From: Streptomyces jumonjinensis | Lineage (GTDB): Bacteria > Actinomycetota > Actinomycetes > Streptomycetales > Streptomycetaceae | Length of the DNA: 64,000 nucleotides | Direction of reading: 5' to 3' | Assembly: GCF_009600885.1 (NCBI RefSeq) | Contig: NZ_VCLA01000009.1 | Coordinates: 1 to 64,000, forward strand | Part shown: piece after piece, positions 1-7,316 of the stretch | Numbering within the stretch: the stretch's first letter is position 1 | How the letters are laid out: each line of letters opens with the position of its first letter | Translations under genes and position numbers: made by a program | The notes under the pieces: generated by a model | What the model was told of the DNA's origin: nothing | Database searches by the model: none | Seen by the model: the letters and a program-made list of their open reading frames with translations, nothing else

Positions 1-1751
1 TCTCCCGGGCGGAGGGCGGCGGCCGGCCCGGCGGCGGATCCGCCGGGTACGCGCCCCTTCTCACGGTCGTCGACCAGCGCGAGCGCCCGGCGTCCGGCGA
101 CCGTGCCGCGCTTGTCGGCGAGCGCTCCGCGCATCCCGATCGAGGTCTCCAGCTCGGCGCGCGCCCGGTCCACCCGGTCCGTGCAGAGCGCCAGGACGCC
201 CAGCTCATGGTGGAAGTACGCCTCTTCGGCCACCTCACCCGCTATCCGGGCGGCCTCGGAGCCGATCCGCAGCGCCCGCTCCCAGGCCCCCCAGTGGAGA
301 CCGGCGGCGAAGGCGGGCGCGGCGCTGCGGGCGAGCAGTACGGCGGCGCTGGGGTGTCCCGTCGTGTCCTCGGCGTCCGGTCCGGCGGTCCGGCTCGCGA
401 CCAGAGCGGTGAGCGCGGCGACGACGGCGTCGGCCTCCAGGGCGGCGCGCTCGGGGGTGACGGAGGGGTGCCCGGTCCACCAGGTGTAGTGCTGGGCGGC
501 GGCATGGGCGTGGGCGGCGGACTCGTCCGCGTACCCCTGCTCCTTGAGCTGGAGCAGTACGCCGGCGGCCAGCCGGTAGCGTCCGCCGACGGGTGAGAGC
601 AGTCCGCAGCCGAGGAGTTCGCCGATGGCCGTGTCGGCGTGGGTGTCGCCGATGAGCGCGGGGAGGTGGGCCTGGTGCGGGACCTCGCCGCCGAGCGCGA
701 CGGCGAAGCGCAGGGTCTTACGGGCGGACTCGCTCAGCCGGGAGGCGAGCAGGGGCGCCGGAGCCGCGCCCTGGGCGAGGGTCGGGGTCGGCGGCGCCGC
801 CCCGGCTCCGCCGGCGCCTTCGGACGGTGTGAACGCCGCGAAGGCGCCGGGTTCGTCGCCGAGCCGCTCGCGGAGCTCGTCGCACTGCCGCAGCAGCGCG
901 CCCGCCTGGACGAAGCGCAGCGGCAGTCCCTCGGATTCGAACCAGAGGTCTCCGGCCCAGTTGGTCTCGTCCTCGTCGAGCGGCCGTTCGGCGACGCGCC
1001 GCAGCAGTTCCAGGGAGGCGGCCCGGCCGAGTCCGGCGAGGGGGACCTCTTCGAGGCGGGACTCGGCGGCCGGTTCGGCGACCTCGGGGGCCGCCGCCAG
1101 GACGAAGGCGCACTCGGGGGTCGCGTCGAGCAGCTCGCTGAGCGCCGCGCCGCCGAACTCCAGGTCGTCGAGGAGGACGACGGCCCCGATGTCCGCGACC
1201 CGGCGGAGCAGTTCGGCGCGGCCGGGCCGGTGGCGCGGGGCGTGGTGGACGGCGGCGAAGAGTTCGTGGAGCAGATCGGCCGGGGTGCGGTGGCATCCGT
1301 TGAGTCGCACGACTCCATCGGGTGCGAGGTCGGCGCAGTCCTCGGCGACGGCGTCGAGGAGGGCGGTGCGTCCGCTGCCCGCGGGGCCGGTGATCCGCAG
1401 GGAGCGGCCCCGGGCCAGCAGCCGCCCGATGTGCTCGCGTTCCGTCTCGCGCTCCAGGAGCGGGAGCCGGGCGGCGGCGGGTCCCGGGGGCACGGGCGGC
1501 TGTGCGGCGCGTTCGTGTTCGGCCCGTTCGGCGGCGGTGCGGCGCACGGGCGGGGCCATGGCCGCGGGTCCGCCGGGCGGCGCGGGCTCGATCTCGCTGC
1601 CGTCGACCGGGTTGACGGTGAGCAGGAAGTCCCCGGCGGCCAGCCGTACGGTGCGGGCGGGCGCGGGGGCGGAGGGTTCGAAGTCGGGTGTGCCGGGGTC
1701 CCGTGGCGGGCGCTTCGAGCCCGCGCCCTCGCCGAAACTGTCGTTGTCCAT
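1..1751 (-). CDS. ATP-binding protein (AAA/NB-ARC-like), partial at the left edge
   Basis: The frame is open from an ATG at 1751 to the window edge, so the C-terminus is missing. After a Pro/Ala-rich N-terminal tail there is a nucleotide-binding core with the Walker A-like string GPAGSGRTALLD near residue 120 and a hydrophobic Walker B-like AVVLLDDLEF. The remainder is Ala/Leu/Glu-rich and helical, as in the ATPase-TPR part of large LuxR/AfsR-type signal-transduction ATPases. A DNA-binding domain cannot be confirmed because the end lies outside the window. The conserved Streptomyces position next to a STAS protein suggests a regulatory role, but substrate and partner are unknown. Confidence 0.7.
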   Translation of the reverse strand, partial: MDNDSFGEGAGSKRPPRDPGTPDFEPSAPAPARTVRLAAGDFLLTVNPVDGSEIEPAPPGGPAAMAPPVRRTAAERAEHERAAQPPVPPGPAAARLPLLERETEREHIGRLLARGRSLRITGPAGSGRTALLDAVAEDCADLAPDGVVRLNGCHRTPADLLHELFAAVHHAPRHRPGRAELLRRVADIGAVVLLDDLEFGGAALSELLDATPECAFVLAAAPEVAEPAAESRLEEVPLAGLGRAASLELLRRVAERPLDEDETNWAGDLWFESEGLPLRFVQAGALLRQCDELRERLGDEPGAFAAFTPSEGAGGAGAAPPTPTLAQGAAPAPLLASRLSESARKTLRFAVALGGEVPHQAHLPALIGDTHADTAIGELLGCGLLSPVGGRYRLAAGVLLQLKEQGYADESAAHAHAAAQHYTWWTGHPSVTPERAALEADAVVAALTALVASRTAGPDAEDTTGHPSAAVLLARSAAPAFAAGLHWGAWERALRIGSEAARIAGEVAEEAYFHHELGVLALCTDRVDRARAELETSIGMRGALADKRGTVAGRRALALVDDREKGRVPGGSAAGPAAALRPG

Positions 1752-2103
1752 GGTCAAGCCCCCAGATGCACTTCGCAGAGGTCCGTCCGCGCCGGGATTC
1801 CGTCGGGAGTCGGGAGTCCGTGGCGGAGCCGGGTACGCAGGGCGCCTTCCGGTCCTTGCGCACGCCGGCTGTCGCGTCGGTCCGGCAGTCCAGCCGCGCG
1901 GCTGCCCGAAGCGGCTCACCGCTCTGGCGCCACGAAGCGCTCCCGCACATCGGCGGACGAACGAACCCTAGACGCAGGCAGGGTATCCGTCATCCGGCGG
2001 GGTGCGGCCCGTCCGCTGCGTCACAGCTTGGTGAGAAGGGCGGGCGCGGGCCGCCTGCCCCTGTTCGCGCGGGGTGCCGCCCGGGGGATCGCCCCGGCGG
2101 GGA
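1752..2103. other. Intergenic region, no gene seen
   Basis: These 352 bases lie between the start of the ATP-binding protein gene and the end of the STAS gene, both on the minus strand. Open frames crossing it are shadows with unconvincing composition. It should hold the promoter of the ATP-binding protein gene, but I could not assign -35 and -10 boxes with confidence. Confidence 0.5.
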
Positions 2104-2427
2104 TCACACCCGGGGAAGCGACTCGGCGGCGAGACCGCCCTCGATCGCGAGGATGCGGTGGAGCCGGGTGGCCACCAGCAGCCGCTGCATCTGCGGTGGC
2201 ACGCCGCGCAGTACGAGCCTTCTGCCGCACCGTCCGGCGCGGCGGTGTGCGCCCATGATGACCCCGAGTCCGGTGGCGTCCCAGGAGTCGAGACCGGTCA
2301 GGTCGAGCACCAGATCGCCGTCTCCGTCGTCGACCGCCGAGTGCAGGACCGTACGGGCGTCCGCCGCGCTGCGGACGTCGAGGCGGCCCCCGACGACCAG
2401 CTCGGCGTGGTCGCCCCTGATGTGCAT
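2104..2427 (-). CDS. STAS-domain protein, anti-sigma factor antagonist-like
   Basis: The protein has 107 residues and a single STAS fold. The ATG at 2427 is chosen because GGGGAG sits five bases upstream; a longer frame to 2586 is open but adds a low-complexity tail. The core reads VLDLTGLDSWDATGLGVIMG. The family signature is normally D-S/T-S-G, whose serine is phosphorylated by a partner kinase. Here it is D-A-T-G, so the usual serine position is threonine, preceded by alanine. It may act in an anti-sigma/antagonist switch or simply as a protein-binding module. No kinase gene is adjacent. Confidence 0.8.
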   Translation of the reverse strand: MHIRGDHAELVVGGRLDVRSAADARTVLHSAVDDGDGDLVLDLTGLDSWDATGLGVIMGAHRRAGRCGRRLVLRGVPPQMQRLLVATRLHRILAIEGGLAAESLPRV

Positions 2428-2674
2428 ATGCGCTCCCCGAGAGTGCTTCGGTGCCCTGTGGACATGTCGTGGGCCGGTCCGGCGCCCCCGCCCGTTCGGA
2501 CCGGTTGTGCTATTTCCCCTTGCATCAACTGACTCCCCTGAGGGCCTATCAGTTGCTGTTTGTAAGCGAACCGATACCGAAATCACTCCGTAGGGTGATA
2601 CCGGCGGCGTGGGCGAGCCGCTCGGCGGCCTCCGGCGGGCGGGGTGCGTCCGTCCGCCGGCGAACCGGTCCGGA

Positions 2675-3523
2675 TCAGTAGGTGTAGAAGCCCTGCCCGC
2701 TCTTGCGGCCGAGGTCCCCGGCGTCCACCATCCGGCGCATCAGCTCCGGCGGGGCGAACTTCTCGTCCTGGGATTCGGTGTAGATGTTCCCTGCGGCGTG
2801 GAGCAGGATGTCGACGCCCGTCAGATCGGCGGTGGCCAGCGGGCCCATGGCGTGGCCGAAGCCCAGCTTGCAGGCGAGGTCGATGTCCTCGGCCGAGGCC
2901 ACCCCGGACTCGTACAGCTTGGCGGCCTCCACGACCAGCGCCGAGATGAGACGGGTGGTCACGAACCCGGCGACATCGCGGTTGACGACGATGCAGGTCT
3001 TGCCGACCGACTCGGCGAACTCGCGGATGACGGCGAGGGTTTCGTCGCTGGTCTTGTAGCCCCGGACGAGCTCGCAGAGCTGCATCATCGGCACGGGCGA
3101 GAAGAAGTGCGCGCCCACGACCCGCTCCGGACGCTCCGTCACCGCCGCGATCTTGGTGATCGGGATGGCGGAGGTGTTGGAGGCGAGCACGGCGTCGTCG
3201 CGTACGAGCTTGTCGAGAGCACGGAAGATCTCATGCTTCACCTCCAGCTTCTCGAAGACCGCTTCGACGACGACATCCGCGTCGGCGACGGCGTCGAGGT
3301 CCGTGGTGGCGGTGATACGGGCCAACGCGGCCTCGGCGTCACCCGCTTCGAGCCTGCCCTTGGCGACGAACCGGTCCCATGACGCTTTGATGCCGTCGGT
3401 GCCACGGGTCAGGGCCTCGTCGGTGACGTCGCGCAGTACGACGTCCCAGCCCGCCTGGGCCGAGACCTGCGCGATTCCGGAACCCATGAGTCCGGCTCCG
3501 ATGACGGCGAGCTTCCTGGCCAC
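2675..3523 (-). CDS. 3-hydroxybutyryl-CoA dehydrogenase
   Basis: This 282-residue NAD(P)-dependent 3-hydroxyacyl-CoA dehydrogenase interconverts acetoacetyl-CoA and 3-hydroxybutyryl-CoA, feeding butyryl-CoA and polyketide precursor pools. The N-terminus shows the Rossmann motif GAGLMGSGIA. The catalytic region ERVVGAHFFSPVPMMQLCELV carries the family His, and the C-terminal helical domain ends with GRKSGQGFYTY, the usual terminus. I chose the GTG at 3523, preceded by AAGGGGTG, over the longer open frame to 3616. Length and motifs are complete. Confidence 0.93.
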   Translation of the reverse strand: MARKLAVIGAGLMGSGIAQVSAQAGWDVVLRDVTDEALTRGTDGIKASWDRFVAKGRLEAGDAEAALARITATTDLDAVADADVVVEAVFEKLEVKHEIFRALDKLVRDDAVLASNTSAIPITKIAAVTERPERVVGAHFFSPVPMMQLCELVRGYKTSDETLAVIREFAESVGKTCIVVNRDVAGFVTTRLISALVVEAAKLYESGVASAEDIDLACKLGFGHAMGPLATADLTGVDILLHAAGNIYTESQDEKFAPPELMRRMVDAGDLGRKSGQGFYTY

Positions 3524-3881
3524 TGAGACACCCCTTAACGGCTGTTTACATTTCGCCCCTCGGCCGGAGATTAGCGGGCGGGAGGGGCCAAGTGGCGCTG
3601 AAGAGATGCGCGTCACGTCTCACATGACGGACATCACATCGACGCCGGGGCGGGTGGGGCGCAACAGGGTGCCGTGACGGGTGTGACGGCCTGGTTCCGG
3701 ATGTCTCCCGCGCCCGCCGTGACGGGTGTCCCGCGCCCGCCGTCACGGGTGTCCCGCGCCCGCCGTGACGGGTGCGGCGGTCCCTGTCCCAAGGCCCCGG
3801 CATCCGGTATCCCGTGTCCGCGTGACGGGCGGCACGGCCCGGGTCCGCTCCCCGGGGCCGGGGCCTCATTACGCTGGACGC
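3524..3881. other. Divergent intergenic region with a tandem repeat
   Basis: These 358 bases separate the dehydrogenase (minus) from the cobalamin adenosyltransferase (plus). The centre is occupied by a 23-base tandem repeat (listed separately). Promoters for both genes should lie here. The part nearest the dehydrogenase (about 3600-3660) is less GC-rich and is the likelier promoter side. Confidence 0.5.
3707..3775. repeat. 23-bp tandem repeat, three copies
   Basis: Three consecutive 23-base units start at 3707, 3730 and 3753. Each is a C-rich run followed by CCGTGACGGGTGT; the second unit has one change (CCGTCACGG) and the third ends in C. A partial unit (CCGTGACGGGTGT) lies upstream at 3672 and a degenerate one near 3820. 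No coding role is apparent. Confidence 0.9.
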
Positions 3882-4454
3882 ATGGTCAATCTGACACGCA
3901 TCTACACCCGTACCGGCGACCAGGGCACGACCGCCCTCGGCGATATGAGCAGAACCGCCAAGACCGATCTGCGGATCTCCGCGTACGCCGACTCCAATGA
4001 GGCGAACGCCGTCATCGGCACGGCGATCGCGCTGGGGCAGCTCGCGGACGACGTCGTCCAGGTCCTGCTCCGCATCCAGAACGACCTCTTCGACGTGGGC
4101 GCGGACCTCTCCACCCCGGTGACGGAGAACCCGCAGTACCCGCCGCTGCGGGTGGAGCAGTTCTACATCGACCGGCTGGAGGCCGACTGCGACCGGTTCC
4201 TGGCGGAGCTGGAGAAGCTCCGCAGCTTCATCCTCCCGGGGGGCACCCCGGGAGCGGCCCTGCTCCACCAGGCATGCACGGTGGTACGGCGGGCGGAGCG
4301 CTCGACCTGGGCGGCGCTGGAGGCGCACGGCGAGACGATGAACCCGCTGACGGCGACCTATCTCAACCGCCTCTCCGACCTCCTCTTCATTCTGGCGAGG
4401 ACGGCGAACAAGGAGACGGGGGACGTTCTCTGGGTCCCGGGCGGGGAACGCTGA
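3882..4454 (+). CDS. Cob(I)yrinic acid a,c-diamide adenosyltransferase, PduO type
   Basis: This 190-residue enzyme transfers the adenosyl group of ATP to cob(I)alamin, making adenosylcobalamin in the cytoplasm. The N-terminal ATP-binding signature TRTGDQGTTALGD is intact. The C-terminal helical part contains RRAERSTWAAL and LNRLSDLLFILAR, both typical of PduO proteins. The ATG at 3882 starts the conserved sequence; the longer open frame upstream only translates the tandem repeat. Length is normal for the family. Confidence 0.93.
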   Translation: MVNLTRIYTRTGDQGTTALGDMSRTAKTDLRISAYADSNEANAVIGTAIALGQLADDVVQVLLRIQNDLFDVGADLSTPVTENPQYPPLRVEQFYIDRLEADCDRFLAELEKLRSFILPGGTPGAALLHQACTVVRRAERSTWAALEAHGETMNPLTATYLNRLSDLLFILARTANKETGDVLWVPGGER

Positions 4455-4489
4455 CCACCGGCGACCGGGAGTCCTGAAAGCTCAGGAGC

Positions 4490-5089
4490 TCAGGCGCTGT
4501 CGTCCGGGTCCCTTCGGCTGCCCGCCCGGACCGGGACGCGGTCGCCGGCCTCCGGAGCGGGGGCCTTCCCCGGCCGGATCGCGTACGACAGGGCGATCAC
4601 CCCATGGATGCCCGCCGCCTTCCACGCCTGGTACATCCAGCCCTCCAGCGAGCCGGAGCGGCTCGCGTCGTCCACGTACCAGATCGCCAGCTGGAGCAGG
4701 GCCGTCGCCACCGCGGCCCCCAGCAGCGTCCCGGACCAGACCTTCGCCTCGTGGCGTGCCCGGGCCATGCCGTACCGCGGCGGCTTCGGCGGCGGCGGAG
4801 CGCCCCCCAGACGGTGGGCCGCGTGCCCGTCGAGCCAGACGACGGTGCGGTGGCCGTGGCCGACGGTGTAGCCGATGTAGAGCGCGGCGAGCCCGTGCCC
4901 CCACCCCGGCTCCGCGCCGTTTCTCAGATCGACGGCCGTGGCGATCAGCAGCACGACCTCCAGCAGCGGCTCGCACAGCAGCAGCCCCATGCCCAGCCGG
5001 GGCATCCGCAGCGCATAGCGCGCGGCGAGCCCGGCGGCCAGCAGCACCCAGAAGCCGACCTCGCAGACGACGATCAGCGTGACGATCAC
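4490..5089 (-). CDS. Integral membrane protein, unknown function
   Basis: This 199-residue protein has about four to five predicted membrane segments: residues 3-25, 35-52, 65-80, 120-140 and possibly 155-170. A cytoplasmic Pro-rich loop (GGAPPPPKPPRYG) lies between. The GTG at 5089 is preceded by AGGAGAGGACC. It is divergent from the histidine kinase gene with only 86 bases between starts. It occupies the same place in S. coelicolor, as I recall. I see no catalytic motif. Confidence 0.75.
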   Translation of the reverse strand: MIVTLIVVCEVGFWVLLAAGLAARYALRMPRLGMGLLLCEPLLEVVLLIATAVDLRNGAEPGWGHGLAALYIGYTVGHGHRTVVWLDGHAAHRLGGAPPPPKPPRYGMARARHEAKVWSGTLLGAAVATALLQLAIWYVDDASRSGSLEGWMYQAWKAAGIHGVIALSYAIRPGKAPAPEAGDRVPVRAGSRRDPDDSA

Positions 5090-5175
5090 GGTCCTCTCCT
5101 CTCACCGCCTCCAGCCTCCCGTCCCCCGGGCCGCCGGTCGTCGTCGTCAGTGACGACGCGGCACTGCATCCTTCG

Positions 5176-6444
5176 ATGTACCGGGACTCCCCCGCCCCGA
5201 TGAGGCGCGCGGCGGCGGGCCGCGTGTTGGATGGGAGAGTGACGATTCCCCGCCCCCACCGCGACGACGTCCTCATCGGCGCCGGGACCTTTCTCGGCGG
5301 TCTGCTGCTGTGGTCGCTGGGCCTGAACCTCCACGGGGGCCACAGCGAGCTCCCCCACTGGGCCGCCCTCGTACCGCTCGCGGTGATCTGCGCCCAGGAG
5401 CTCTTCCGCAGATCGCTGCCGCTCACCACCCTGGCGGTCGGCACCCTGGCGCTGATCGCCGACCTCTTCACGGTCGGCAGTCTCTTCACCGTGCTGGCGT
5501 TCACCGATGTGGTCTACGCGGCGGTGGTGTACGGCTCGCCCGCGACCGCCCGCCGGGTCCCGGTGACCGCCGCGCTGCTCACGGTCGCCTCGGCCATCGG
5601 TCTGATGGTCCTGCTCCAGGACCCCGAGGGGCTCTTCCTCGGGGTGCTCTTCGGCGTGCTCACCCTCACTCCGTCGATCACCGGGGTCGTCATCCGCAAC
5701 CACCGCGAAGCCGCCGGAGCGGCGAGGCTGCGGGCCGAGCAGACCGCGCTGCTCGCCGAGATGGACCGGGTGCAGGCGGTGGCCGCCGAACGGGCGCGGA
5801 TGGCTCGTGAGCTGCACGACATGGTCGCCAACCATCTCTCCGCCATCGCCATCCACTCCACCGCCGCGCTCTCCCTGGACGATCCGGGGACCACCCGTCA
5901 GGCGCTCGGGGTCATCCGGGAGAACAGCGTCGCCGGGCTGGCCGAGATGCGACGGCTGATCGGTCTGCTGCGGCAGAGCGACGACGACGACGAACCGGCC
6001 GCCGCGCCCACCCTCGCCGGCCTTGAGGCGCTGGTGCGCCAGGCGTGCGTCAACGGCGCGGGCAGCGGGCTGGACTTCGCGCTGGACGACCGGCGCGAGG
6101 ACGGGCCCGCCCTGCCGGCCCCGGTGGAGCTGGCGGCCTACCGGATCGTCCAGGAGTCCCTGACCAACGCGCTCAAGCACGCGGCCCCCGGCGAGGTGCG
6201 CGTCCAGCTCACCCATGCGGCGGGCCGGGCGCTGACCGTGACGGTCAGCAGCCCCTTCGGCAGCAGGCCCGGCCCGCGCGCGCCCGGTTCGGGGGCCGGT
6301 CTGGTCGGCATGCGGGAGCGGGTCGCCCTGCTGGGCGGCGAGATCACGGCGGGCCCGGCGGCGGGCCCGCCCGGCGGACCCGCGAGAATCTGGTGCGTAC
6401 GGGCCGTACTGCCCGTACCGGACGGTAAGGAGCACTCCGCATGA
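5176..6444 (+). CDS. chiS: Two-component sensor histidine kinase, ChiS-like
   Basis: This is a NarL/DesK-class sensor kinase of 422 residues. The first 165 residues carry five or six membrane helices with little extracellular domain. A HisKA_3 dimerisation motif follows (MARELHDMVANHLSAIAIHS; phosphoacceptor His about 214), then a HATPase domain with an N box (ESLTNALKHA) and a G box (GAGLVGMRERVALLGGEI). The start is uncertain: ATG 5176 is used, but GTG 5239 just after GGGAGA is possible. The gene overlaps the response regulator by four bases (ATGA). The chitinase lies directly downstream, as in the chiS-chiR-chiC locus reported for S. coelicolor, so the signal is probably chitin derived. 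Confidence 0.88.
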   Translation: MYRDSPAPMRRAAAGRVLDGRVTIPRPHRDDVLIGAGTFLGGLLLWSLGLNLHGGHSELPHWAALVPLAVICAQELFRRSLPLTTLAVGTLALIADLFTVGSLFTVLAFTDVVYAAVVYGSPATARRVPVTAALLTVASAIGLMVLLQDPEGLFLGVLFGVLTLTPSITGVVIRNHREAAGAARLRAEQTALLAEMDRVQAVAAERARMARELHDMVANHLSAIAIHSTAALSLDDPGTTRQALGVIRENSVAGLAEMRRLIGLLRQSDDDDEPAAAPTLAGLEALVRQACVNGAGSGLDFALDDRREDGPALPAPVELAAYRIVQESLTNALKHAAPGEVRVQLTHAAGRALTVTVSSPFGSRPGPRAPGSGAGLVGMRERVALLGGEITAGPAAGPPGGPARIWCVRAVLPVPDGKEHSA

Positions 6445-7145
6445 CGCGGGACGCACACCCCGAAGACGGCTCGCGGGACGCGGCGCCCGTACGAGTGCTG
6501 GTCGCCGAGGACCAGAGCGCGGTCCGCGCGGGCCTGGTCCTCATTCTGCGCAGCGCCCCCGACATCGACGTGGTCGCCGAGGCGGGGGACGGCGAGGAGG
6601 CGGTGCGGCTCGCCCGTGCGCTCCGTCCCGATCTCGTGCTGATGGACATTCAGATGCCCCGGCTCGACGGAGTGTCGGCGACCCGGCAGATCGTCTCCGA
6701 GCGGCTCGCCGACGTTCTGGTGCTGACCACCTTCGATCTGGACGAGTACGTCTTCGGCGCGCTGCGCGCGGGGGCGGCGGGCTTTCTGCTGAAGAACACC
6801 GAAGCCGGGGAGCTGCTGACGGCGGTACGCACGGTGGCGCGCGGCCAGGGGCTGATCGCTCCGGCCGTCACCCGCCGGCTGATCGCGGAGTTCGCCGCCG
6901 GGCGTCCCGTCCGCTCCCCCGACGCGCCCGACCCGGCGATCCTCGACCCGCTCACCCGGCGCGAGCGGGAAGTGCTCTCCTGTCTCGGTCAGGGGCTGTC
7001 GAACGCGGAGATCGCGGTACGGCTGGAGATGGCGGAGGCGACGGTGAAGACGCACGTCAGCCGTCTGCTCGGGAAGCTGGAACTGCGCAGCAGGGTGCAA
7101 GCGGCGGTGCTGGCACAGGAGTTGGCGGCCGAGCTCGGGATCTGA
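6441..7145 (+). CDS. chiR: NarL-family response regulator, ChiR-like
   Basis: This 234-residue regulator has an N-terminal receiver domain and a C-terminal LuxR-type helix-turn-helix. The acidic pair is VAEDQ, the phosphoacceptor is Asp69 in LVLMDIQMPRLDG, and the conserved Lys is in FLLKNTEAGELL. The DNA-binding part is LTRREREVLSCLGQGLSNAE with TVKTHVSRLLGKL. Its start overlaps the kinase stop, implying translational coupling. The likely target is the direct-repeat promoter of the chitinase immediately downstream. Confidence 0.92.
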   Translation: MTRDAHPEDGSRDAAPVRVLVAEDQSAVRAGLVLILRSAPDIDVVAEAGDGEEAVRLARALRPDLVLMDIQMPRLDGVSATRQIVSERLADVLVLTTFDLDEYVFGALRAGAAGFLLKNTEAGELLTAVRTVARGQGLIAPAVTRRLIAEFAAGRPVRSPDAPDPAILDPLTRREREVLSCLGQGLSNAEIAVRLEMAEATVKTHVSRLLGKLELRSRVQAAVLAQELAAELGI

Positions 7146-7184
7146 CGGGTCGTTTCCCGCCACTCGTGGCCCATCCGTCGCCTT

Positions 7185-7217
7185 TGGTCTGGACCTATTG
7201 ACGATTGGTACAGACCT
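7185..7217 (+). promoter_or_regulatory. 12-bp direct repeats of a chitinase promoter
   Basis: Two 12-base copies, TGGTCTGGACCT (7185-7196) and TGGTACAGACCT (7206-7217), match the direct-repeat element known upstream of many Streptomyces chitinase genes and required for chitin induction and glucose repression. They start 21 bases apart, about two helical turns, and flank and overlap the -35 box, as expected for an operator. Confidence 0.85.
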
Positions 7218-7226
7218 TCCTAGTCT
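7198..7226 (+). promoter_or_regulatory. Chitinase promoter (-35 TTGACG, -10 TAGTCT)
   Basis: TTGACG at 7198-7203 and TAGTCT at 7221-7226 are separated by exactly 17 bases, a good vegetative (HrdB-type) promoter. It gives an untranslated leader of about 80 bases before the GTG at 7317. The -35 box lies between the two regulatory repeats. Confidence 0.8.
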
Positions 7227-7316
7227 CACCGCAACACACGCTGCGGTGAGCCACGCAGAGTGCGCAGTGCACGGTCCCACCCCACCACTGTCCGGACCTC
7301 CCCACAAGGAGCACCC

